Shown: in pieces, positions 10,666 through 22,206 of the stretch
Position numbering within the stretch: position 1 is the stretch's first letter
Layout: the number at the start of each line of letters is the position of its first letter
NCBI GenBank assembly: GCA_036365145.1
Contig: JAEOAD010000034.1
Location: 16,273,501 to 16,337,500, forward strand
Direction of reading: 5' to 3'
Origin: Orientallactaga sibirica
Taxonomy: Eukaryota; Chordata; Mammalia; Rodentia; Dipodidae
DNA length: 64,000 nt
Translations under genes and position numbers: made by a program
The notes under the pieces: generated by a model
Database searches by the model: none
What the model saw: the letters and a program-made list of their open reading frames with translations, nothing else
Told to the model about the DNA's origin: nothing

Positions 10666-11774
10666 TCCCATTCCTGGTACCCATAAACTGATAATCTTAC
10701 ATGATATAAAAATACAATGCATTCAGTCTAATTTAAAAGTACCCATAGTTTTTTTAATCAATCTCAATGATGTTTAAACATCTCCATAGTCCAAGATCTT
10801 TTAACTGAGCTTTAATACCAATATTAAAACAAAATAAATCAAAAAACCAAAATGGCACAGAATAAACACTCATACTGCAAAAGATGGAATTGGGCATAGC
10901 AAAGGAAATACTAAAACTATATAAGATTTAAACAGGACAAACATCAAACTTTGTAGCTCCAACTGAAACAACTCTAGCCAGTGACAAGTCTCCAAGTCCA
11001 ATAATTCTAACCAGTGACAAATCTCTGGAGTTCTAATTCTGCCCCTCCAGCTAGGCTACTCACAGTACTGGAAAATTCATCATGGGCCAGCAGCTTTCCT
11101 TAGCAGACTTTTCATGGTCCTGGAATCTCCACTGGGTCTCCACTGCAACCCATGGTCCATCCTCATGGCTGAATCCTCATGGCTTCATTGGGTCTCCATG
11201 TAGGCATGTAGCAAACCTGCTTCACACTGCCCACAGCTGTTTCCAAAACACAAATACCATGTTGCAAATTCAAGAACCCTTTCTTTCCTGCATTTCTTAT
11301 ACTCCACAATACCAGGTGGGGGTGCCAATTTGTTAATCCAAAGGGGAATAAAGTACTTTGAAGAACAGCACACTCTTTCCACATTCAGGCCCCTTGAAAA
11401 GATTGCATTCTTTCTGTTGTCCCAGTGCAGGTCAGGTGTCCCAATCTCAGTGGTTGTAATCTCTCATATAATTGTAGCTGAACAGGCAGCAATTTCTGCC
11501 CAAAGATTTAATATCTGTGACATATCCCTCTGCTCACACCAGTCCCTTTCTACACAACGCAACCCTGCACAAATTCTCAGGACATAGGTATAACGGCAAG
11601 CCTCTCACACAAACTGCTTCTAGCCCAGTCCAGGCAAAGCTCATTTTCACCCTCATAAGCCTAACCTCACAGTCCATAGTTCTTACTGCATTCAGGTCTT
11701 TTAACTCCAACCAGAATGGTCCATCAAGCTGCATTTAGAGCTGTGCAAGGCATCTCTTAGGCCAAGGAAAGCAT
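10666..11774 (-). mobile_element. MaLR element E, internal region, antisense
   Basis: It is the reverse complement of the internal region of element C (about 16200-17160). Shared blocks include 'gcttctagcccagtccaggc' and 'ttctgttgtcccagtgca'. It is non-coding. Its 5' LTR is missing, and the internal sequence ends where a 44-bp tandem array begins. Confidence 0.8.
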
Positions 11775-12170
11775 GAGGCATGGTGTCTCCTCAGGGCTCT
11801 TACAGAGGAGAAGAGCATGAGACATGGAGTCTCCTGAGGGCTCTTACAGAGGAGGAGAACATGAGACATGGAGTCTCCTGAGGGATCCTACAGAGGAGGA
11901 GAGCGTGAGACATGGAGTCTTCTGAGGGATCTTACAGAGGAGCAGAGCATGAGAAATGGAGTTTCCTGAGGGATCTTACAGAGGAGGAGATTGTGAGACA
12001 TGGAGTCTCCTGAGGTCTCTTACAGAGTAGGAGAGTATGAGACATGGAGTCTCCTGAGGGATCTTACAGAGGAGGAGAGCATGAGACATGGAGTCTCCTG
12101 AGGGCTCTTAGAGAGGAGGAAAGCATGAGGCATGGAGTCTTCTGAAGGCTATTACAGAGGAAGAAAGCAT
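11775..12170. repeat. 44-bp minisatellite, nine copies
   Basis: Nine head-to-tail units begin gaggcatgg/gagacatgg and contain gtctcctgaggg and cttacagaggagg. All nine are exactly 44 bases (396 in total), with no indels and only scattered substitutions. The first unit grows out of MaLR internal sequence (ccaaggaaagcat). 44 is not a multiple of three and no frame stays open across the array. Confidence 0.95.
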
Positions 12171-12540
12171 GAGTTATTCTGCCAAACTGCTAAACTAGAG
12201 GGAGGATAATATGCCTTAGGCATGGGATTTCACTATAAAAAGGCTTGTTTGGACATAAACAATTTGATCATTCAAATAGGTTATAAAAATGCTGAAGAAT
12301 CTCTTTGCAATTTACTTATTTTTGTTCACTTCAAAAATTATGAGTTTTATCTCTTTGGAATGATAGTGGGTTAATTCTGTCAAATGCTAGATAAGATGTC
12401 CTGATTGTTTGGATAAGTTATTTCTGAAGTTTGCTTTGTGAGCTTAGGAAATCCACTTTGGAAATCCTGGCCTTGCTCACTGTCTCTAGAATACATAGTG
12501 TGGCTTCTTTATCTGTTCCTGCTTCTTTCTCTCTCTCTCC
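12171..12540. other. No recognisable feature
   Basis: AT-rich sequence between the minisatellite and a microsatellite. Nothing supported. Confidence 0.4.
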
Positions 12541-12599
<59 letters not shown>

Positions 12600-12606
12600 T
12601 CCTTTC
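12541..12606. repeat. (CTTT)n microsatellite
   Basis: About 16 CTTT units preceded by a CT run. The long frames here are repeat artefacts encoding simple Lys/Glu/Arg or Phe/Leu/Ser repeats. Confidence 0.95.
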
Positions 12607-13992
12607 TTTTGTTTGTATCACTGCTCCCTTCATACTGGCCTCCTTGTCTTCCTCAAATCTACCAGGTACCTATACAACTGAAGGCTGAGGATGCTTCTCC
12701 CAAGCCCAGTTTGGTAGATCATTCTATGTGGTTTACTTTTATGGTCTTATAGTTCTCTTTTTTCTGTATTTGTTCCCCATTAAGCTAAATATTATTCCCT
12801 CATTTAAATGTCTGAATTTTAGCATCTAACTGTTCTTCCTAGCACTAACTCTACCAATATCCAAAGACTATTTCTGGTTTATTTTTATTATTATTATTCC
12901 AATGTCTTAACTTTTTTTTGTATTTTCTTCCATCAGCTTGTTCTGTTTCAAACATGAACTAGAGAATCTTAAAGTAATTGGCTGAAAGAATGAATGAATG
13001 GTTAAATTAATGAAGTACACAATTTCAACACTTCAATCAGCCTTTAGTCCATGTCATAATGTGCCAAAATTATCCAGGTAACTGTCTTACTAGTCTCACG
13101 GATTCCAAACAATAATAGTTTATTCAGCTCCCCTTTGTAATACACCCAAATTCCAACCAACAAACAAAATATTAGTAAACTATTTAAAGTAAGTAAGCTG
13201 CTACTGGTTTATTGTACATTCTCTTGGAAATGGGGCAAGAGACTCATTCTAGTCCTCTGGGGCTTCAGAAAGAGATAAAGAGAAGGAAGAAAGACTTGCT
13301 TTTTGCTATGAGAGGCAAGCAAGTAACCACTCATGCACACATATTTGTGGATGATCATTAAGTTGTTTTCTGTTCATAAGCAATAAAGAAAGACAGTGAA
13401 ATAGAGGGACAAACACATTCTTTGGGGGGGGGGTTAACTGAAGCATGAACAAAGTGTCCCCAGTCCCAGTATAAGATGTAAACAAGCAAGTTGTGGTGTT
13501 TTTAAGAGCTGCTCCACTTGCTGTCTTTAAGGTAAAGTGCTGCTGTAGCTCATTCCATGTGGAGGATGGGTTAGCACTGTGACTGTTCTCCTTCAATCTT
13601 AACTCCTTGGGGAATTATCTAAAGATGCCAGTGAGGCAGCATAATAACACCTTTGCAAAGCTACTCCTTCTTCTGCAGCTTGGCAGTTGCAAGTGCAGAC
13701 CTGTCTCAGCTCATCCCTAACTCTCAGAGCACTTTCAAATAGTTGAGGGCAGCTGGAAGTAGAACATGTACCCTGTACCCTTCCTCCCACTTCTTGTGTC
13801 TTTAGAAGGCAACCTGACTGGGAAAATAGCAGTGCAAGGACTGAGGAGCTGTTAGGGCCCCCAGGGCTTCTGCACACTGTGTTTTGAGCCTCTGGCAAAT
13901 CACTATCAAGTAGCTAAACTTAGATGATCATAACTTCTCTTTGCATGTTCCCTGCCCCACCTCTGATGCAATTCTATCCCACTAGTGAAATA
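12607..13992. other. No gene supported
   Basis: Two antisense frames of just under 100 codons (near 13306-13596 and 13599-13898) have no splice context, no recognisable domain and no conserved motif. I do not call them genes. A short G run lies near 13424. Confidence 0.4.
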
Positions 13993-14052
13993 ACAAAAAA
14001 AAAAAAAAAAAAAAAAAAAAGAAAGAAAGAAAAAAAAAAGAAAAAGAAAAAG
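13993..14052. repeat. A-rich simple repeat
   Basis: Poly-A followed by GAAAG/GAAAA units. Confidence 0.9.
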
Positions 14053-14488
14053 AGCCACAGTTCTAAAGTACACTGCTTGCATCTAACTTTATGGGTCTTC
14101 CAATTCTTCTTTCCTCAGTGTTGTATGGATCTCAATGACTTAGTCTATATCTTTATTTAAAATATTATGATGGTGGCCTATTGATCATAGGATAAAGAAA
14201 AGCACTTTAGTATAGTTTAAGCCCACTTTTCACCTTTATTTATCTTTTTGCCTCATCTTCTATCTTAATTTTGGAAGTCTTTCAGCTCATAAAATTTATC
14301 TCTTAATTTATTCTTTTCAGACATTTGTATGGTTCCATTTGTAGGTAGTGTTCACACATTACGAATAGGCACTATTAGCATCTTGCAGATGTGACCCCTG
14401 TAAGCCAAAGAGGGCAAATGCCTTGCTTCAAGTGAAACATTTTGTTAAGGCTGTATTTCAACTAAGAGTATATTTCTTTTTTCTTTTT

Positions 14489-14586
14489 GGTGGTGGTGGT
14501 GGTGGTGTGTGTGTGCACATGCCATGGTACACATATGGAGATCAGAGGACAATTTTCAGGGCACATATTCCCTTCCACCTTATTTT
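14489..14586 (-). mobile_element. B3/B4-like SINE, first part
   Basis: A TGG/TG-rich tail, then 'acatatggagatcagagga'. The SINE resumes at 15561 after the LINE-1 insertion. Confidence 0.6.
14573..14586. repeat. LINE-1 target duplication, left
   Basis: ttccaccttatttt, repeated exactly at 15561-15574. Confidence 0.9.
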
Positions 14587-15560
14587 TTTAAAAAATGATT
14601 TATTATTTTGTTTATATTGTAAGTTTACATTCATATTGGTGACTCCATTATCCTCCTCCCTGTCCTCCCCCTCCAAAGGGACCCTGATCAATGGGGAATG
14701 TGTGTCTTGTACTGTGGGGGTAGTAAAAAATTATGGGGGATAGGCCAAGTCTCTGTGCATAATGACCCAACTTGTGGCTCTAAAACTCTTTCTGCCCCCT
14801 CTTCCGCGAATTTCCCTGAGCCATGTTGGGATCATTTTAGTTCTACTTTAGTAATGCGGTTTTGGGAGCCTCTGTGTCTCTGGATATCTGGGTCAGTGGG
14901 AGTTGGTTGTTCTCTGTGTTTATCTCCTTCAGCCTTTTTCTGGTGTCATGTTCACCAAGAACGCTGTACTCTTGCCCTTTCCCCATATTACACTATGGTT
15001 TCAGCTGGGACCCTAGTGAGGTGTGATAGGCTGATCCTTGCTTCAGGTTCATTGTTCATCTGAAAAAGATAAGCAAATTCTCCAACACAGAGAGAAGTTA
15101 GTACCATGTAGATGGAATGGCCATAGTTATTTTTATAGAGAATTGTATATGCATAGGCCCTCTTCTAGCACACATTTAGTGGGAGCTTGATCTTGAAGAC
15201 TGGGCTCATTTTTTTGTACATGGTTTTGACTTATTTCCAAATTCCAGCGATGAGTTCCATTCCACTGAGTGGATCTATTAGTCAAATTATGAGCAGTTGG
15301 TTACCAACCATGGCTGTGTGCCACTTTGCACTTGTTTGAGCATTGTGTCATGTTGTTTCCTGCTGGGTAGCTTAAACTGAGAGTTATTTGGACAGATGTC
15401 AGCCATTTTCCCCTAGTCGCCCATGTAGCACCCTCTGGCACTAGACTAGCTAACTGTCTGGGGACTGACCCTCTTCCAGATTCTGACCAGGTCTCTCCAT
15501 GTTTTGTCTCACCTGCATATGCTGTTTTCGACAGTAGGGTCTTACCCTTAACCTTTGCCT
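14587..15560 (-). mobile_element. 5'-truncated LINE-1 (3' UTR only), antisense
   Basis: It begins with a T/A-rich tail on the left and continues with the same 3' UTR as the LINE-1s at 24689-26858 and 46137 onward, for example 'gtctctgtgcataatgaccc' and 'cagttggttaccaaccatg'. The perfect 14-bp duplication marks a standard target-primed insertion into a SINE. Confidence 0.9.
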
Positions 15561-15668
15561 TTCCACCTTATTTTGAAGCAGAATTTATTTCTCTGGATGT
15601 CATTCTTTTGTTGTTCTTTGCTGTACTAGCCCCAAGTTTCCAGGAAATTCTCCTGTCTCCATCTCCCA
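15561..15668 (-). mobile_element. B3/B4-like SINE, second part
   Basis: It continues the SINE interrupted at 14586. Its first 14 bases are the right copy of the duplication. It ends where MaLR element C starts. Confidence 0.55.
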
Positions 15669-16010
15669 TGTGGTGGATTTGATTCAGGTGTTCCCATAAA
15701 GGTATATGTTCTGAGTGCTTAGGTCTCCAGATGATGGCAGTTTTGGAATTGGATCCTTCTGGAGACAGAGTGTTCTTGGAAGTGGGCTTATGTGTGTCAT
15801 AGCCAGCCAGAGTTTGCCACACTCTCCTGTTATTGTTGTCCATATGATGTTGGCCAGGAGGTGATGTCCACCCTCTGCTCATGCTATCATTTTTACCTGC
15901 CATCATGAAGCATACTTTTTAAGTCTATAAGCCAAAATAAACCTTTTTTTCCCCCACAAGCTGCTTTTGGTAGGGTGTTTTCTCCTAGCAATGTGAACCT
16001 GACTGCAACA
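15669..16010 (+). mobile_element. MaLR element C, 5' LTR
   Basis: Starts tgtggtggatttgattcagg and ends aacctgactgcaaca, with a polyadenylation signal (ccaaaataaacc) about 65 bases before the end. A degraded tRNA-Leu-type site (ttgatactgagatgtggg) follows. Confidence 0.85.
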
Positions 16011-17161
16011 GTAAACTTGATACTGAGATGTGGGATCTTTGCTGCTAGACACCTGACTGTGTCACTTTGGCCTCTTGGAACTGCTTTGCAAGGAGAATGT
16101 GGACAAATTTGACATCTTGGCTTAGAGATATCTTGCAGTACTGCAAGTATAGCTTGATAGACCAATAATATAACTATGGACTGTGTGGTTTAAATTATGA
16201 GGGTGAGAAAGAGGTTTGCCTGGACTGGGCTAGAAGCAGTTTGTGTGAGAGGCTTGTTGTTATGCGTGTCCTGAGAACTTGTGCAAAGTTGCATTGCATA
16301 GATATGGACTGGTGTAAGCAGAGAGATATGTCACAGAAATGAAATCTTTGGGCTGAAACCTCTGCCCATTCAGCTGAAATTTTATGAGAGATTACAACCT
16401 TTGAGATTGGGCCAGTTGATCTGCACTGGGACAACAGGAAGAATGTAGTCATTTGAAAAGGTCTGAATGCTAAAAGAGTGCCCTGTTCTTTCAAGTCTGA
16501 TTTACTCCCCCTGGACTAACAAGTTGGTAGCCCAACTGATATTAATGGAGAATAGCAAATGGAGGAAATGAGAATCATTGAGTTTGTAACATGGTTTTGT
16601 TTTTTTTGGAAATGGTCATGGGCAGTGTGACACATGATTATTATCCACATGGAGGCCTAGTGGAGCCATGAAGTTAAGCCATGGGTTGCAATGGAGACCC
16701 AATGGAGATGCCAGGTCTATGGAATGGCCATCAAGGAGAGCTGCCTGAACCAGATAAAGTTTTCTGGGACTGTGAGTAGCATTGCTGGAGGGGTGGAATT
16801 GGCATGCCAGAGACTCATCACTGGTTAGAGTTATCAGATTTGGAGACTTGTCACTGACTAGAGTTGTTGGATTTGGAGCTACAGAGTTTGAAGTTTGCCC
16901 TGTTTAAATTTTGTATTGGTTGAATATTTCTTTGCTATGCCCAATGCCATCTTTTGCAGTGTGAATGTTTATTCTCTGCCATAATGGGTTTGGGAGTATC
17001 TTGTTTGGTATTAATGCTCAGATAAAAGACATTGCACTATGGGGATTTTTGAACATCACTGGGATTTATAAAAAAAAAAACTATGGGTACTTTTGCAATT
17101 AGGCTGGATACATTGCATTTTACATCATGGATGGTTCAATTTATGAGGGCCAGGGGTAGAA
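16011..17161 (+). mobile_element. MaLR element C, internal region
   Basis: Non-coding MaLR internal sequence, the complement of element E's internal region. It ends with the polypurine-like 'gagggccaggggtagaa' immediately before the 3' LTR. Confidence 0.85.
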
Positions 17162-17411
17162 TGTAGTGGTTTCCTTCAGGTGTCCCCCATAAACTTATGT
17201 GTTCTGAATGCTTAGGACCCCAACTGATGGCAACTTGGGAATTGAATCCTCCTGGAGGCAGTGTGTTGTTGGGGGTGGGCTTATGGGTGTTATAGCCAGC
17301 TTCCTCTTGCCAGTGTTTGGAATACTCTCCTATTGCTGTTGTTCATCTGATGTTGGCCAGGAAGTGATGTCCACCCTCTGCTCATGCCATTGTTTTCCCC
17401 TGCCATCATGG
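17162..17411 (+). mobile_element. MaLR element C, truncated 3' LTR
   Basis: Starts tgtagtggtttccttcaggt and matches the 5' LTR as far as the 'ctgccatcatgga' stretch. The polyadenylation end is missing and element D begins within 30 bases. Confidence 0.8.
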
Positions 17412-17437
17412 AATAAGGGAGGCTATGTGTGTACAGT

Positions 17438-19297
17438 ATGAAGTGGTTTGAATCAGACATCTCCCATAAAGCCATATGTTTTGAATACTTGACCTTCAAT
17501 TGATGGAAATTTGGAAGGTGGAAACTTACTGGAGGAGGGATGTTGTTGGGGCCAGGTTTTGGGGAATTGTATTCAGCCCTCTCTTGCTAGAGCTCATCTC
17601 ACTCTTCTGCTGATTTTTTTTCCATCTGCTATGGTAGAGGTGATGTTCAGCCTCTGCTCATGCCATGCTTTCTCCCTTCTTCTGCCATCATGAAGCTTCC
17701 ATTTGAGATGATTAGAAAAAAAAACAAAACATAAAACCAAAAACAAAACAAAACAAAACAAAACAAAACAAAACAAAACAAAAAACTCCCAACAACTGCT
17801 TTTAGTCTGGTGCTTTGTGCCAGAAACTAGAAAGCAATTTCAACATGAAATTGGTTTCACTGGAGTGAGATAATTGTTGTGAGAAAGCAAACTGTGTGGC
17901 CTTAGCTATTTGGAACAAATTTGTAGGATGAATCAGGAATGATTTTGAAACTTTGGACTAAAAGATGCCACACAGTGTTGTAAGCAGAGTTTTATGGGAC
18001 ATTCTGGTCAGAGTTTGAATGATTGGCTTATAAGGGGAAGAAAGAATTTTTTGCCTGGACTGGGCTAGAAGCATTTTGTGTGAGAGACTTATGGCATTCT
18101 TCCTTGAAAACTTCAGCAGGGTTGAATTTAGAAGAAATGGACTAATGTGAGCAGAAGGGTATGTTACTGAAGGAAATGAAAGACTACAGCCTATTCAGCT
18201 GCAATTATTCGTGAGATTACCACCATTGAGATTGGGCCAGCCGTGTTGCATTGGGACAGTAGAAATAATGCTGATTCTTTTGTAAGTAGAGGTCCACATG
18301 CTTGGAGGAGTGCCCTGCTATTCAAAGTTGGCTTTATTCCCTGCTGTATTCACAAATTTTGTAGCCCACCTGGTAGTATGGAAGTATAAGTATGCATGAA
18401 AGAGAGGATTATTGAATTTTCAATGCAGTTCATTTTATGGAAATGGATACTGGGTGATGCCAGGAAGCGTTGTTGGAGTCTTTGCATGGAGACCTAATGG
18501 AGCCCTTAGGATGAACCATGGGTTGTAGTGGAGACATACCAGGATTGTGGATGGGATGGCTGCCAAGGAGAGCTGCTGACTTGGAATGGGTTGCTCTCCG
18601 GACTGTAAGCAGCCCAACTGTAGGGTGGAATTGGAACCCGAGAGACTTCATTGTTGGTTCCAGATGGACATAGAACTATGGGATTGATTGTTGTCTTGTT
18701 TGTTTTATATTTTGTATAGATTCAATTATTTCCTGCAGTCTCAATACCATCATTTTGCTGTGTTACTGTTTAGTCTGTGCCTTTGTGTTCTTTTGGTTGT
18801 ACTGGCTTAGTTAAGAGATCATGGGCTTTGGGGATATTTGAACAGTGTTGGGACTGATAAAAACTATGAGGACTTTTTAAAGTTGAACTGAATACATTTC
18901 ATTTTACATCAAATATGGTCATCAATTTATGGGGGCCAGGAACATAATGTGATGGTGTTATGGTTTGAATTAGGTGTCCTCCATAACTCATGTGTTCTGA
19001 ATGCTTGGTTCCAAAGTGATGGCAATTTTGGATGTAGAGTCTTGCTGGGGGAGGTGTGTTGTTGGGGGCAGAGTTAGAGGTGTTATAGCCAGCTCCTGTT
19101 TCCCAGAATTTAGCTCACTCTCCAGCTACTGTGTTCCACAAACTGGTAGATTGTGATGTCCAGTTCCTGCTTTTGTCATGCTTACCCTTGTCATCATGGA
19201 GCTTCCCCTTGAGACTATAAGACACATTAGAAACTTTCTCCCCATCAGCTACTTTTGGTTGGGTGCTTTGTCCTAACAGTTAGAAGGTAATTAGAAC
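17438..19297 (+). mobile_element. MaLR element D, complete LTR-internal-LTR
   Basis: The 5' LTR runs about 17438-17845 (tatgaagtggtttgaatcag to gcaatttcaaca). The non-coding internal region runs 17846-18947 and ends in gggggccaggaacata. The 3' LTR runs 18948-19297 and is more diverged from the first. An (AAAAC)n expansion at about 17735-17783 lies in the polyadenylation part of the 5' LTR only. The primer-binding region (ttggtttcactggagtgaga) is degraded. Confidence 0.75.
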
Positions 19298-19520
19298 TAG
19301 TAGAAGGCAGAAGGTATGTATGCTGATTGGCATTTGGTCCTGAGCATTCAATTCCATACTATACAATTATATGCACAACCTCTTAGCCATACAGCTATTC
19401 ATTGGTCTTCTGTTGTGCACAAAAAATAATCCTGTATTATTAATAAGGGCTTGGTCATTTGATTTGCTTTGGTGAATGATGTGTTGGTAGATATGACATG
19501 AGAAGAGATAAAAATGTAGT

Positions 19521-19859
19521 TGTAGTTATCTTCATGATGCTGACACAATCATATGACCAAAAACAGCTTGTGGGGGGAAAATTTATTTTGGTTTCCTGAC
19601 TCAAGAGGAAGTTCCATGATGACAGGCGGAAATGTGGCATGAGCTAAAGCTAGACATCACTTCCTGGCCAACATCAGGTGGACATCAGCATCAGGAGAGT
19701 GTGCCAAACACTGGCAAGGGTAAACTGGCTATAATACCCATAAGCCCATCTCCAACAACACACCTCCTGAAACAAGGTTCCAATCCACAAATTACCTGCA
19801 GCTGGGAACCTAGCATTCAGAACACATTAGTTTATGGGGGATACCTGATTCAAACCACT
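19521..19859 (-). mobile_element. MaLR LTR G, antisense
   Basis: Contains 'atttattttggtttcctgac', 'cctggccaacatcaggtgg' and 'gggggatacctgattcaaac', an antisense LTR of the element E/F family. No internal sequence of its own is attached, so it is either solo or a leftover. Confidence 0.75.
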
Positions 19860-20129
19860 CTCTGCTGTCAGAGAGTACCTGAACAAAACCAACTGTGGGA
19901 GTAAAGTTGTTTACTTTGTTTTACATTCTGGAGGAGAAGCTCCATAATCACAAGCAAAGAATGGCATGAGCAGATACTGGACCTTACTTCTGCCACAGCA
20001 GGTAGAAAAAAGAAGCAGGATAGTGTGCTGAACTCTGGAAAGGGAGAACTTGCTAAAATACCCATAAGCCTGCCTCCAACACCCGACATCTTCCAGCTAC
20101 ATTCTACCTCCCAAGTTGCCATCACCTGG
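19860..20129 (-). mobile_element. MaLR element F, 3' LTR first part, antisense
   Basis: Same LTR layout as G (acattctggaggagaagctc, acccataagcctgcctcc). It breaks off at 20129 where element B is inserted and resumes at 22148. Confidence 0.8.
20125..20129. repeat. Element B target duplication, left
   Basis: cctgg, repeated exactly at 22148-22152. A 5-bp duplication is the ERVL/MaLR integrase signature. Confidence 0.9.
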
Positions 20130-20526
20130 TGTGGTAGTTTGAATATATGTCCCCCAATATATTCAGTATTTTATTAGTTTATAGTTTGCATCTGCAATCA
20201 CCTTGCTAGAGGCAAGGTCACTGGGGGCCCGGTCTTAAGGTGTGGTGATGGGTTTGAGATTCCATTGTAAAGATATGCAAATGTGTCTAGCAGGAGTTCC
20301 TGAAGTCTGCTGTGTGACCTTTTGGCTGTAGTTAGTTTTGCTCTGTGTGCTGTGGTGGCTGGTTGGCTTTTTGTCTCTCTCTATGTTTGGCCCTGTGGAG
20401 AGCAGGCCGCTTCTCCTGCCTTTATGGAACTTCCCTGATCTGTAAGCTTCAATAATAATATCCCTTCCTCCATAACTGTGCCTGGTCTGGAAGTTCATCT
20501 CAGCGAACCTGAAGCTGTCTGCAACA
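20130..20526 (+). mobile_element. MaLR element B, 5' LTR
   Basis: TGTGGTAGTTTGAATATATG .. GTCTGCAACA, 397 bases. By eye it differs from the 3' LTR by about three substitutions and a few 1-2 base indels, mostly around the polyadenylation region. That makes element B the youngest provirus in the window. Confidence 0.95.
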
Positions 20527-21749
20527 GTAAAGTGGTACCAAGGAGTGTGGGGTGAGATGAACCTGACCGTGTGGATATTCGTCTTTTGGAACCTTTGTTT
20601 TGGAGGAATGGGCATGGACTTGGTGCTTGCAACTGAAGATGCCTTCTGGAGTGGTAAGCCAAGTTTTATGGACTATTCTGATGAGAGTTTGAGAATGCTA
20701 AGTGCAGATAGTATTGAACTTCGAGGCTTGGCTTATGAGCTTTCTAAGGGGAAGGAAAGAAGGCAGAGGACTTTGTTGGAACTGGGCTACTGGCATAAGG
20801 GATGGCTACGTTCTGCTATCCAGGCCCAGAGTGTTTGATCAAACTTAAATTTGTAATGGACTGATGTACTTGGCTAAAGATATTGGACTGAGAAATTTTA
20901 AGATTTTTGAGTTGAAAAACCTGAAGCAAGCTAAAAGTAGAGGCACTGAGACTGGTTAAGCTGCTATTGTTGACACATTAGCAATCTTAAGGAAGGTGGA
21001 AGGAAGGTGGCCTGACTTGATTTACATTAAAACAATGGAGAGGATGCCTGAGGAAAGACTGTTAAAAATGCAAACTCTTGGAAAGAGCTGACTGGAGAAG
21101 GAACCTGCTTTTCAAGGCTATGGTTTATTTTGTCCCTGGATTAAGAATATGGCTGTGTCCTGCACACCTGGTATTAGTTTTGGAATTATGAAAAATGCAT
21201 GGAGTGGTCATGAGTTGCACACGGTTCCAGGAGCCGCTGCTGAGATGCAGCATGAGGCAGGGCATGAAGACCCTCAGGAATAGGCTGGAAGAGCCTTTTG
21301 GAAGATGGACCGTGGTTTGCATGGAGACCTGAAGATGTTTTGGATATACCAGGACTGTGCAAAAGGGCTACCATGGAGTGCAGTGTTGGCATGGGATGAA
21401 AGTTTTCCCTGGCGACTCTGCCCAGCTGGAGGGGCAGAATTGGAAAACCTGCAGACTGTTAGTCTCTGGTTATATTGAACTTGAACTGCAGAAGTTTGAT
21501 GATTGCTGATGGTGGCTGAGTTTGCATTATTCTAGTCTCTCCTTGATATTCCTTATACAGTTAAAATGTTTACTCTGTGCCTTTACATGTTGAAAGTATT
21601 TAACTTGTTTGATTTTACAGGACTCATTATCTTAAGTTGATCAAGACTGTGAAAACCTTTGAAATTGGACTGAGTACAATTTACAATGTGTGATAGTTAT
21701 AAATCTATTGGGGGCCAGGAGCTAAATATATTGGGGGCCAGGGGCGGAA
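20527..21749 (+). mobile_element. MaLR element B, internal region
   Basis: About 1.2 kb of non-coding sequence. A 97-codon frame at 20545-20838 has no retroviral motif, and the same sequence in element A is interrupted by stops. MaLRs are thought to rely on proteins of ERVL relatives in trans. The end carries a purine-rich stretch, present twice as 'attgggggccagg' at about 21709 and 21730, directly before the 3' LTR and fitting a polypurine tract. Confidence 0.88.
20533..20550 (+). promoter_or_regulatory. Element B tRNA-Leu primer-binding site
   Basis: tggtaccaaggagtgtgg, identical to the site in element A, six bases after the LTR end. Confidence 0.88.
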
Positions 21750-22147
21750 TGTGGTAGTTTGAATATATGTCCCCCCAATATATTCAGTATTTTATTAGTT
21801 TATAGTTTGCATCTGCAATCACCTTGCTAGAGGCAAGGTCACTGGGGGCCCGGTCTTAAGGTGTGGTGATGGGTTTGAGATTCCATTGTAAAGATATGCA
21901 AATGTGTCTAGCAGGAGTTCCTGAAGTCTGCTGTGTGACCTTTTGGCTGTAGTTAGTTTTGCTCTGTGTGCTGTGGTGGCTGGTTGGCTTTTTGTCTCTC
22001 TCTATGTTTGGCCCTGTGGAGAGCAGGCCGCTTCTCCTGCCTTTATGGAACTTCCCCTGGATTTGTAAGCTTCAATAAATATCCCTTCCTCCATAACTGT
22101 GCCTGGTCTGGAAGTTCATCTCAGCAAACCCGAAGCTGTCTGCAACA
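21750..22147 (+). mobile_element. MaLR element B, 3' LTR
   Basis: 398 bases with the same termini as the 5' LTR. The polyadenylation signal is intact (cttcaataaatatccc), whereas the 5' copy has a small change at that point. Confidence 0.95.
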
Positions 22148-22206
22148 CCTGGTAACCAAGCATTCAGAACACATGAGTTTATGAAGAACCCCTAATTCAA
22201 GCCATG
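22148..22206 (-). mobile_element. MaLR element F, 3' LTR second part, antisense
   Basis: The first five bases (cctgg) are the right target duplication of B. The sequence then continues element F ('aagcattcagaacacatgag'). Confidence 0.8.

Noticed and set aside
11775..12170. Regular repeat array resembling a CRISPR array
   Set aside because: Units are contiguous with no unique spacers, and the sequence is in a mammalian transposon context.
12418..12752. Frames of 70-104 codons around the CTTT repeat
   Set aside because: They are translations of a tetranucleotide repeat with low-complexity products.
13306..13898. Two adjacent antisense frames as a possible gene
   Set aside because: No domain, no promoter or splice pattern, and length is within chance for 64 kb of mammalian DNA.
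20545..20838. 97-codon frame in a MaLR internal region as a gene
   Set aside because: The homologous sequence in element A is broken by stops, there is no retroviral domain, and MaLR internal regions are non-coding.
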